Of a stretch of 16,058 nt of DNA, positions 7,739 through 12,927 are shown one piece after another. Each line of letters opens with the position of its first letter. Positions within the stretch are counted from its first letter, which is position 1. Both the position numbers and the translations under genes were made by a program. Origin of the DNA: Desulfurococcales archaeon (GTDB lineage Archaea > Thermoproteota > Thermoprotei_A > CAZTBM01 > SZUA-1508); contig DQVH01000108.1 in assembly GCA_015661855.1 (NCBI GenBank), forward strand, positions 1-16,058, given 5' to 3'. The notes under the pieces were generated by a model. It searched no databases and was not told where the DNA came from. It saw nothing but the letters and a program-made list of their open reading frames with translations.

Positions 7739-8134
7739 TTATCTTACTCTTACTATCTTTCTATGACCTAGTATAACCCAGTATTCTACTTCAACACCTG
7801 GTGCTATCTTACTAGCTAAATCCTCCTCTTTAGGCTTTGGTATCTCAAATGTTTCATAAGTTTCTAAGTCCATAACCTGAACTACATCACCCATATCAGC
7901 TATTACTTGGCCATTCCTCTTCTCTATTATTGGTACTTCAACTCTCTGATCTACTGGTGCTACAAAAGTCTTCTTAGAGCCTGTAAATAGTCCTATTGCA
8001 ACTACATGAGCTTTAGCACTACCATGTTTACCTGTCTTAGCCTTGGTAATCTCTACAACTCTACACGGTTCACCATCAATTATAACATAGCTACCAACCT
8101 TTAAATCACCTACTTCAGCAAATGTTTTACTCAT
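7739..8134 (-). CDS. eif5a: Translation initiation/elongation factor aIF5A
   Basis: A 131-residue factor that stimulates peptide bond formation at difficult sequences. The N-terminal SH3-like domain carries the hypusination loop KAKTGKHGSAKAHV; the modified lysine should be K36 (the K of GKHG). The C-terminal OB fold contains QVMDLETYETFEIPKP. A longer reading from GTG at 8143 is possible, but that GTG is itself part of the sequence GAGGTGA, a near-perfect ribosome-binding site 5 bases before the ATG at 8134, so the ATG is chosen. A strong TATA box stands about 46 bases upstream of it. It heads the long minus-strand operon. Enzymes for hypusine synthesis are not in the window. Confidence 0.96.
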   Translation of the reverse strand: MSKTFAEVGDLKVGSYVIIDGEPCRVVEITKAKTGKHGSAKAHVVAIGLFTGSKKTFVAPVDQRVEVPIIEKRNGQVIADMGDVVQVMDLETYETFEIPKPKEEDLASKIAPGVEVEYWVILGHRKIVRVR

Positions 8135-8175
8135 AACCTTCACCTCTAACCTCTAACAAGATTATCAAGGTACAC

Positions 8176-8183
8176 TATATAAA
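8176..8183 (-). promoter_or_regulatory. TATA box of the aIF5A-led operon
   Basis: On the minus strand this reads TTTATATA inside CTATTTATATAG. Its centre is about 46 bases before the eif5a ATG, which places transcription start near 8154 and leaves a leader of about 20 bases that contains GAGGTGA. It is the only clear promoter before the eleven-gene run, although srp54 may have an internal one. Confidence 0.7.
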
Positions 8184-8198
8184 TAGTTTATTACCTAG

Positions 8199-8222
8199 AG
8201 TACACTTAAAATCATGTGTACT
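8199..8222. repeat. Inverted repeat in the divergent eif5a / tRNA-Asp promoter region
   Basis: Perfect 7-base arms AGTACAC (8199-8205) and GTGTACT (8216-8222) flank a 10-base spacer; the outer two positions of a 10-base reading also pair. A further direct copy of GTACACT lies at 8170-8176, next to the eif5a TATA box and 30 bases from the copy at 8200-8206. The arrangement looks like a protein-binding dyad, but no regulator is known and chance cannot be excluded. Confidence 0.35.
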
Positions 8223-8240
8223 ATAGTAAACCGATATAGT

Positions 8241-8254
8241 GAAAAGTTTAAAAA
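8241..8254 (+). promoter_or_regulatory. BRE and TATA box of tRNA-Asp
   Basis: GAAAAG (8241-8246) followed by TTTAAAAA (8247-8254) forms a purine-rich BRE plus TATA box. Its centre lies about 29 bases before the mature tRNA-Asp 5' end, the expected spacing for archaeal TBP/TFB initiation with little or no 5' leader. Confidence 0.7.
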
Positions 8255-8307
8255 CACATTCACTCTTAAAGTATGGTGAGCCCCGGTAGTATAGCCCGGC
8301 CTAGTAT

Positions 8308-8338
8308 AGGACCCTTCCACACTGGAGGGTCCGCTAAA
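8308..8338 (+). other. Non-canonical tRNA-Asp intron at position 25/26 (31 bases)
   Basis: The intron folds as a strong hairpin from 8309 (GGACCCT pairing with AGGGTCC ending at 8332). Outside it, UAGU (8302-8305) pairs with GCUA (8333-8336) as a 4-base-pair central helix, leaving two three-base bulges, A8306-U-A8308 and A8337-A-G8339. Cutting after the second base of each bulge frees 8308-8338 and makes G8339 position 26 of the tRNA. The outer exon helix is imperfect (GGCC at 8298-8301 can pair with GGCC at 8342-8345 across a 5-base bulge), as is common in relaxed motifs of non-canonical introns. Confidence 0.8.
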
Positions 8339-8350
8339 GCGGGCCTGTCG

Positions 8351-8374
8351 TACACCCTCTAGGGGTGTATAGAG
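8351..8374 (+). other. Canonical tRNA-Asp intron at position 37/38 (24 bases)
   Basis: Complete bulge-helix-bulge: the anticodon stem is the outer helix; C32-U33-G34-U35 pairs with AUAG (8369-8372) as the central helix (one G-U); bulges are C36-G37-U8351 and A8373-G8374-A38; the inner helix pairs ACACCC (8352-8357) with GGGUGU (8363-8368). Cutting after the second base of each bulge gives exactly this intron. Confidence 0.92.
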
Positions 8375-8438
8375 AGCCCGTGACCCGGGTTCAAATCCCG
8401 GCCGGGGCGCCATAATATCTCCCTCTAATTATAACCTT

Positions 8439-8465
8439 TTACATTCAATGTAAGTATAATGTAAG
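8439..8465. repeat. Palindrome plus direct repeat between convergent tRNA genes
   Basis: TTACATT-C-AATGTAA (8439-8453) is a perfect dyad with 7-base arms. The right half plus one base, AATGTAAG (8447-8454), recurs as a direct copy at 8458-8465, 11 bases further on, close to one helical turn. The 173-base gap 8413-8585 lies downstream of both tRNA-Asp (+) and tRNA-Arg (-), so it is not the promoter region of any gene I can see. It contains no plausible gene. Confidence 0.4.
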
Positions 8466-8515
8466 CATATAGTTATACTATTAAGATGGCTACATTAGTC
8501 CACCAATTCTTCTAC

Positions 8516-8530
8516 AAATAACTGTTATTT
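8516..8530. repeat. Second palindrome in the tRNA-Asp/tRNA-Arg gap
   Basis: AAATAAC-T-GTTATTT is a perfect dyad with 7-base arms around a single base, followed on the plus strand by two more T residues (a run of five T at 8528-8532). It has the same 7-1-7 geometry as the palindrome centred 77 bases upstream. As RNA it would give only a weak A-U hairpin; a back-up terminator for tRNA-Asp or a protein site are both possible. Confidence 0.35.
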
Positions 8531-8585
8531 TTGTTGAGGAGTAGAGGGTTAGATAAGTTAATGCAGTTTTAAAGTTTTAAGTATG

Positions 8586-8663
8586 TGGCGGGCCCGCGGG
8601 GATTTGAACCCCGGACCACCGGCTTAGGAGGCCGGCGCCCTATCCAGGCTAGGCTACGGGCCC
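8586..8663 (-). tRNA. tRNA-Arg(CCT), CCA encoded, no intron
   Basis: The mature body is 8663 down to 8589 (75 bases), with CCA encoded at 8588-8586. The acceptor stem pairs GGGCCCG with CGGGCCC, with discriminator G73. The D arm pairs GCCT with GGGC. The anticodon stem is CCGGC/GCCGG around the loop CTCCTAA, giving anticodon CCU (reads AGG) with A37. The T arm is CGGGG-TTCAAAT-CCCCG. AGG is a common Arg codon in the neighbouring genes. It is divergent from tRNA-Leu and shares a dyad promoter region with it. Confidence 0.96.
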
Positions 8664-8683
8664 CTAAGGAGAACACTTGCCTA

Positions 8684-8722
8684 GGTAGAATTTTCCCACT
8701 CGGGGAGTTAAAAATTTCTACC
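8684..8722. promoter_or_regulatory. Dyad-symmetric divergent promoter of tRNA-Arg and tRNA-Leu
   Basis: Left arm GGTAGAATTTTCCCACTC (8684-8701) and the reverse complement of the right arm (8705-8722), GGTAGAAATTTTTAACTC, agree at 14 of 18 positions without gaps, around a GGG spacer. Each gene-proximal arm holds an A/T-rich TATA-like element, centred about 29 bases before tRNA-Arg and about 35 bases before tRNA-Leu. This reads as two promoters in mirror image. Confidence 0.65.
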
Positions 8723-8747
8723 CTCGGATAAGAGTTTTTATGTAGGT

Positions 8748-8835
8748 GCGGGGGTGCCCGAGCCAGGACAAAGGGGGCGGGCTGAGGCCCCGCTGGCGTA
8801 GGCCTGCGTGGGTTCAAATCCCACCCCCCGCACCA
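8748..8835 (+). tRNA. tRNA-Leu(GAG), CCA encoded, no intron
   Basis: A class II tRNA of 85 bases (8748-8832) with CCA at 8833-8835. The acceptor stem pairs GCGGGGG with CCCCCGC and the discriminator is A73, an expected Leu identity element. The anticodon stem is GCGGG/CCCGC around CTGAGGC, giving anticodon GAG (reads CUC/CUU) with G37. The long variable arm (TGGCGTAGGCCTGCG) can form a short stem, and the T arm is GTGGG-TTCAAAT-CCCAC. Confidence 0.96.
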
Positions 8836-8842
8836 TGGAATA

Positions 8843-8848
8843 TTTTTT
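8843..8848 (+). terminator. Oligo-T terminator of tRNA-Leu
   Basis: Six T residues begin 8 bases behind the encoded CCA of tRNA-Leu. Archaeal RNA polymerase commonly stops at such T tracts. It also separates the tRNA from the following plus-strand methyltransferase gene. Confidence 0.5.
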
Positions 8849-8906
8849 ACAGTTAGATTAAACATACTATTATACTTTTAATGTTGATGTAGGGGTTTAC
8901 TAGGTT

Positions 8907-10076
8907 TTGATTGTATATGAAGATGATGTCTTTAAATTATTTGACTATGATAGTAGATTGGTAAGTGTACTTAGTAACATTCTTAATGGTGAAGTTAGGG
9001 AATTTCTTCAGGCTATAATGCATCCTGGCGAATACTTTACTATTAGAGTTAATAGTATGCTTACCTCAACAGATTATGTTGTTAAGTATTTTGAGAATCT
9101 AGGTTACAGTGTTAAGGTACATCCAAGATTTGATGAAGTAGTACTAGTTAGAACTGAGGGTCCATTTTATGTACCTATTGAGAGTAAGATTATAGTAGCT
9201 GATAAGTATGCTGCAGAAAGTGTTTATCAGGGTGCAAACCTCTACATACCAGGCATAATAAGTATTAATTTTCACATAAGGAAGGGTGACTATGTAACTA
9301 TAAATGCACCTAACGGGTTTAGTGTTGGCTGGGGAATATCACATATCAATGCAGATGATTTAAGAAGGAATAAGAAGGGATTAGCAGTAACAACTCTTAT
9401 TTCACGATTTAAACTACCTAAAGTAAGAGAGTTAAGTATATACAGTAAAGGCTATATATACAGCCAGAGTATTCCAGCAATAATAGCTTCTAGAGAATTA
9501 AATCCTCAACCAAATGAAGTTATTGTTGATATGTGTGCTGCTCCAGGAGGTAAAACCACACATATATCAATACTGTCAAAGTGTAGAGCTAAAGTTATAG
9601 CTGTAGATAATTCTAGAAGGAGAATAAATTATATGGTTAAGGAGATTGAGAGAATGAAACTTAAGAATATAAGTGTAATCAGGGCTGACTCCCGATATCT
9701 CGATGTAGATTTCAATATTAAAGCTGATAAGGTAATCATAGATCCACCATGCTCTGCTCTAGGTGTTAGACCTAAAGTTTACGATAAGAAGAAGTATAGT
9801 GAAATAGTAGACTTAAAGGAGTACCAGAAACAGTTTATAAAGCCTGCTTATAACATTCTCAAAAGGGATGGTATTCTCGTATACTCAACATGTACTATAA
9901 CTAGGGAGGAAAATGAGGATATTATAGAGTATGCTCTTACAAATTTTAAGTTTGAACTAGAGGATCTAGAGTATAAGATTGGTAATATAGCTTTTGGTGG
10001 TGCTGCTCAGCGATTTTACCCTCATAAACATGATATGCCTGGATACTTTATTGCTAAACTTAGGAAAGTAGGTTGA
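8907..10076 (+). CDS. PUA-domain RNA m5C methyltransferase, NSUN6-type
   Basis: A 389-residue enzyme of the NOL1/NOP2/Sun family that forms 5-methylcytosine in RNA. A PUA domain sits at about 92-165 (IIVADKYAAESVYQGANLYI; IRKGDYVTI), inserted between the N-terminal RNA-binding part and the catalytic domain, as in NSUN6. Catalytic motifs: DMCAAPGGKTTH (208-219, cofactor), DPPCSALG (279-286, with Cys282), and STCT with Cys329, the nucleophile. Archaeal NSUN6 homologues methylate C72 in the tRNA acceptor stem. TTG at 8907 is the first possible start because an in-frame TAG ends at 8903; no good ribosome-binding site is visible, and a TATA-like TTATACTTTTA at about 8867-8877 would start RNA close to the TTG, suggesting a leaderless message. 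The stop is 16 bases from the convergent nob1 stop. Substrate is inferred from family. Confidence 0.88.
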   Translation: MIVYEDDVFKLFDYDSRLVSVLSNILNGEVREFLQAIMHPGEYFTIRVNSMLTSTDYVVKYFENLGYSVKVHPRFDEVVLVRTEGPFYVPIESKIIVADKYAAESVYQGANLYIPGIISINFHIRKGDYVTINAPNGFSVGWGISHINADDLRRNKKGLAVTTLISRFKLPKVRELSIYSKGYIYSQSIPAIIASRELNPQPNEVIVDMCAAPGGKTTHISILSKCRAKVIAVDNSRRRINYMVKEIERMKLKNISVIRADSRYLDVDFNIKADKVIIDPPCSALGVRPKVYDKKKYSEIVDLKEYQKQFIKPAYNILKRDGILVYSTCTITREENEDIIEYALTNFKFELEDLEYKIGNIAFGGAAQRFYPHKHDMPGYFIAKLRKVG

Positions 10077-10092
10077 GGTATAGAGTTAGCAT

Positions 10093-10599
10093 TTATGACA
10101 CTCTTTTCCTTTTTAATTTAGAGCCACATATTGGACACTTTTTATCGTAAGGTAACCTGTCACTCACATAGCTACATGCAGTACATTTGTAAATGTACCT
10201 TCTTACCTCTCTAATACCAGTTGTTTTTACTGGTGTAAATTTTAATCCGAACCTTTTACATAGGTTTTGAACTGAATAGTCATCACTAAATACTATAACA
10301 CTGTACCCGCTCCTATGGAGGTACACTGCTAAAGCTACAACTTCTATATCGGTTTGAGTTAAATTGAGTGCTTCACCCAGACTCATACTAACTCTATTCA
10401 CTTCATTTACAATTTGTGTAGGTGGATTCAATATTTTAACACGTCCTGTCTGCATAGATGTTTCAAGTCTATATCTACTGTCAGCGTCTTTAACTTCCAT
10501 AATTACAGATTGTGGTATATAGATTTCGGTATCAAAGGGTAGATAGTTTATAGTTCCAGAGAGTATAGCTGATGTATCAAGTACTACTGCTTTTTTCAC
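10093..10599 (-). CDS. nob1: Ribosome maturation endonuclease Nob1 (PIN domain plus zinc ribbon)
   Basis: A 168-residue nuclease that trims the 3' end of pre-16S rRNA. The PIN domain shows its acidic metal site: D8 (VLDTSA), E35 (VIMEV), D84 (TQTDIEVVALA) and D106/D107 (FSDDYSVQNL). A C-terminal zinc ribbon follows with C139/C142 (CTAC) and C155/C158 (CPIC) and a basic tail, which separates Nob1 from plain VapC toxins. It starts with GTG, overlapping the nadK stop as GTGA, with AGGAGGA 7 bases upstream, so it is translated with nadK. No antitoxin-like gene is adjacent, which further argues against a toxin role. It converges with the NSUN6-type gene. Confidence 0.93.
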   Translation of the reverse strand: MKKAVVLDTSAILSGTINYLPFDTEIYIPQSVIMEVKDADSRYRLETSMQTGRVKILNPPTQIVNEVNRVSMSLGEALNLTQTDIEVVALAVYLHRSGYSVIVFSDDYSVQNLCKRFGLKFTPVKTTGIREVRRYIYKCTACSYVSDRLPYDKKCPICGSKLKRKRVS

Positions 10600-11420
10600 A
10601 TAACATTCCTCCTTAATATCCTATTGTAGTAGTCGTCTTTAAATCTAATGAATTTAATTCTATCATAGCGTTTTAAAACCAATGTATCACCCTTTCTTAT
10701 AAAGCCTCTCTCTACACCATCAACAATTACATGTACTACAGTATCATCTAGGATGTTAACTTTTAATGTAGAGGTTATTGGTAGTACTACTGGTCTTAAG
10801 TATAGCTGTATGGGGTTAAGTGGTGTAACTGTGAATACATCTAAATCTTCATCTATTATGGGTCCACCAGATGAAAGTGAGTATGCTGTTGAGCCTGTTG
10901 TAGAAGCTACTATTACGCCATCACCGGTCATTCTGAAAACTCTAATGTTATCTTTATAGAGTTCAAGTTTAACAATACCCCCACGATTAGCTATTAATAA
11001 GTATTCATTTAATGCTGGAGGTAGGTTGGTATTTCTGTAGTAACCTATTATTCTTGAAGCCTCCTTAATCTTATATTCCCCTTTTAAATACTTTTCAAAA
11101 TAATATTGAAACTCATTAATTTCTATTTCCATGAGGAATCCGTAACGACCCCACCTTACCGTCATTATAGGGGGTACATTTCTAGATAAATGACTTAATG
11201 TGTAAAGGAGTGTCCCATCACCACCTATTACTATTAGCAAGTCTAGTGAGCTTACCTCTTCATCCTTAAGCTTAAAATAATTATAGCCTTTAAGCGGCAT
11301 ATTGGCATCTATTTTCACATTTAAACCTTTACTTTTAAGGTACTCTAATACCCGAATGACATGAGGCCATAAATTTGGATCATCTATTCTCGATTTTACA
11401 CCAACCTCTATATTAGTCAA
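10596..11420 (-). CDS. nadK: NAD kinase
   Basis: Phosphorylates NAD to NADP; cytosolic. From the chosen start the protein has 274 residues, usual for archaeal NAD kinase. The diacylglycerol-kinase-like fold shows the IGGDGTLLYTLSH motif (about 65-77 in this numbering), ALNEYLLI (about 136-143) and TGDGVIVASTTGSTAYS (about 165-181), which bind the substrate. TTG at 11420 is preferred because GGTGA lies exactly 5 bases upstream, the same spacing as at eif5a; a longer reading from TTG at 11432 would put that GGTGA inside the gene. It overlaps nob1 by 4 bases and is divergent from the Trm5-type gene. Confidence 0.92.
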   Translation of the reverse strand: MTNIEVGVKSRIDDPNLWPHVIRVLEYLKSKGLNVKIDANMPLKGYNYFKLKDEEVSSLDLLIVIGGDGTLLYTLSHLSRNVPPIMTVRWGRYGFLMEIEINEFQYYFEKYLKGEYKIKEASRIIGYYRNTNLPPALNEYLLIANRGGIVKLELYKDNIRVFRMTGDGVIVASTTGSTAYSLSSGGPIIDEDLDVFTVTPLNPIQLYLRPVVLPITSTLKVNILDDTVVHVIVDGVERGFIRKGDTLVLKRYDRIKFIRFKDDYYNRILRRNVM

Positions 11421-11461
11421 AGTATTCACCAAACACTACCAATAAACTAATGATACACTAC

Positions 11462-11481
11462 ACACTACTAGTAACTAGTGT
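11462..11481. repeat. Inverted repeat between nadK and the Trm5-type gene
   Basis: ACACTA (11462-11467) pairs with TAGTGT (11476-11481), and an inner dyad ACTAG-TAA-CTAGT (11467-11479) overlaps it. It lies about 12 bases before the TATA element of the plus-strand gene and about 40-60 bases before the nadK start, where an operator for either gene could sit. Sequence is simple and A/T-rich, so significance is modest. Confidence 0.3.
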
Positions 11482-11493
11482 AAAAATGTGAAA

Positions 11494-11503
11494 TTATATT
11501 TAA
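11494..11503 (+). promoter_or_regulatory. TATA box of the Trm5-type gene
   Basis: TTATATTTAA, preceded by the purine-rich GTGAAA, places transcription start near 11524-11528. That leaves a leader of roughly 11-15 bases that includes GGTGT before the GTG start. Confidence 0.6.
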
Positions 11504-11538
11504 TCTTATCAAGATAGTTAACGTTATGGTGTTAGGTA

Positions 11539-12372
11539 GTGGGTAAATTAAGAAGCTTACTAAAGGGTATTATTCCAGAAAATATCCTCTCCAAGATTCC
11601 ATCCTCATATGATATTATAGGAGACACTATTGTTATTGAACTACCTACTTCAATAAGGGATTACTGGAGGAGTATAGGTGAAATTCTATGTAAATTACAT
11701 AAGCATGTTAAAACAGTTTATGTTAAGGTGTCCGGTGTTAAAGGGGATTATAGAATTAGAGAAGTTACACCAGTATATGGTGTCGTAAAGCACTATACAA
11801 TCCATAAAGAGTATGGAGTGAAAATGGTTGTTAATGTACCAAATGTCTACTTTAACCCGAGTTTAGGATACGAACATCATAGAGTAGCAAATCTAGTTGA
11901 TGAAGGAGAAACAGTGTACGACATGTTTTCTGGTGTTGGTGGTTTTAGTCTTCATATAGCCTGTAGGAGAAATGTTACAGTTTACGCATCCGATATTAAC
12001 CCCCACGCTATCCTCTGTCTAACCTTAAGTACGTTAATTAATAAGTTGAAGGGATGTATCATACCAATACTTGGTGATGCAAAAATTATTGCCTCATATT
12101 TAGTTAGAAGTGTAGATAGAGTTATTATGAATTTGCCTGAGAAGTCCCATGAGTATCTAGGCTACGCATTAAAGTGTCTTAGGGAGGATGGTGGTATAAT
12201 CCACTACTACCATTTTGACTACTCTATTAGTTCATTCCTAAAACACTTTATTGCAAGTATTAGTACTTATGGAGGTAGATTGGTTAAAATAGTTCATACT
12301 CGTAAAGTATTAGAGGTAGCTCCTTATAAGTATCTTTATGTTGTAGACGCCTATGTTATTCCTAACTTTTAA
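11539..12372 (+). CDS. Trm5-family tRNA (guanine-37) N1-methyltransferase
   Basis: A 277-residue class I methyltransferase of the Trm5/Tyw2 group. N-terminal part (about 20-85) is the RNA-binding D2-like region ending in PVYGVVKHYTIHKEYGVKM; the cofactor motif is VYDMFSGVGGFSLHIA (126-141), SDIN (151-154) binds the ribose, and MNLPEKS (197-203) is the catalytic loop. Trm5 makes m1G37, which prevents frameshifting and begins wyosine synthesis in tRNA-Phe; crenarchaeal Trm5a forms can also act on the wyosine precursor. The segment FNPSLGYEHHR (105-115) lacks the Arg of the usual PRL signature. GTG at 11539 has GGTGT 6 bases upstream, and an in-frame TAG at 11533 excludes earlier starts. The 3' end converges on DUF371 with an 11-base gap. 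Subtype is unresolved. Confidence 0.85.
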   Translation: MGKLRSLLKGIIPENILSKIPSSYDIIGDTIVIELPTSIRDYWRSIGEILCKLHKHVKTVYVKVSGVKGDYRIREVTPVYGVVKHYTIHKEYGVKMVVNVPNVYFNPSLGYEHHRVANLVDEGETVYDMFSGVGGFSLHIACRRNVTVYASDINPHAILCLTLSTLINKLKGCIIPILGDAKIIASYLVRSVDRVIMNLPEKSHEYLGYALKCLREDGGIIHYYHFDYSISSFLKHFIASISTYGGRLVKIVHTRKVLEVAPYKYLYVVDAYVIPNF

Positions 12373-12383
12373 GGCTTGTAGCT

Positions 12384-12827
12384 TTAAATGTATTGGTTTA
12401 TTGCTAAGAGTATGACATGTAGCTTTGCTTTTTCACCTAATTCTCTAAGCTTCCTCACTAACTCTCTATTAATTTCTATTGCAGCCTTATTTGCATTAAC
12501 CATTACAGTTTTAGGGCATGTATAGTTACTTTTTCTAAACACCATTCTAGTGTCATCACTTAATGTAAGTGAATGTGATCCTCGACCTACAACTACATCA
12601 ATTATGCTATTGGCTATGAGGATAGCCACTATAATGGTATCGTCTCTTCGTATAAGCTTCTTAAATTCTACATTGAAGTCTTTTGGAGTCTTATTCGCTT
12701 TAACACCTATTATACAGTCCCCTCTAGGTGTAAGCCAGGATTCACTAGTAACTTCAAATGTTGTTTTATGTGTTGCCCTAATATTCTTATGACCGTAAGC
12801 TACAATATGTTCAATAGCGTACTTCAT
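12384..12827 (-). CDS. DUF371 family protein, function unknown
   Basis: A 147-residue member of the archaeal DUF371 family (COG2090); I know of no assigned function. The signature is clear: EHIVAYGHKNIRATHKTTFE (6-25) followed by LTPRGDCIIGVKANK (32-46). The family's conserved Gly-His, His-Lys/Arg-Thr-Thr and Thr-Pro-Arg-Gly-Asp-Cys positions are all present, which suggests an active or ligand-binding site. No signal peptide or membrane segment is visible, so it is probably cytosolic. The ATG has a purine tract (GGGAGAGG) about 8 bases upstream. It is divergent from pcm (100-base gap) and converges with the Trm5-type gene. Neighbourhood alone does not fix a role. Confidence 0.85.
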   Translation of the reverse strand: MKYAIEHIVAYGHKNIRATHKTTFEVTSESWLTPRGDCIIGVKANKTPKDFNVEFKKLIRRDDTIIVAILIANSIIDVVVGRGSHSLTLSDDTRMVFRKSNYTCPKTVMVNANKAAIEINRELVRKLRELGEKAKLHVILLAINQYI

Positions 12828-12927
12828 ATGCTAAAACCTCTCCCAAACAACTATGCGATCTTTAACACCTAAATACCTAATGCTCTAGATAAATAGTGAA
12901 TAGGAGTAGTAATCCTGGTGAGTAGAG

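Larger units (their letters stand above)
8280..8412 (+). tRNA. tRNA-Asp(GTC) with two introns, CCA encoded
   Basis: Exons are 8280-8307, 8339-8350 and 8375-8409, giving a 75-base tRNA followed by an encoded CCA (8410-8412). The acceptor stem pairs GCCCCGG with CCGGGGC and the discriminator is G73, as expected for Asp. The D arm starts at 8289 and contains GG at 8298-8299. The anticodon stem pairs CGGGC (8340-8344) with GCCCG (8376-8380) around a loop with C32, U33, anticodon GUC (8347-8349), G37 and A38. The T arm is CCGGG-TTCAAAT-CCCGG. One intron is at the canonical 37/38 site, the other at 25/26 beside the D arm. Identity is firm; the 25/26 boundary rests on a predicted bulge-helix-bulge fold. 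Confidence 0.93.

Noticed and set aside
8195..8413. 72-codon minus-strand open frame (MAPRPGFEPGSRALYTP...)
   Set aside because: It is the antisense translation of the intron-containing tRNA-Asp gene; the peptide is typical of translated tRNA complement and has no promoter or ribosome-binding site.
8569..8865. 98-codon minus-strand open frame over tRNA-Arg and tRNA-Leu
   Set aside because: It runs through both tRNA genes and their promoter dyad; the codons are dictated by tRNA stems.
10093..10599. PIN domain read as a VapC-type toxin
   Set aside because: The C-terminal zinc ribbon with two CxxC pairs and the absence of an adjacent antitoxin gene identify Nob1.
11526..11546. Six-codon mini-frame ATG...TAA overlapping the Trm5-type start
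   Set aside because: Its GGTGT segment is better explained as the ribosome-binding site of the GTG start at 11539; such a short frame occurs easily by chance.
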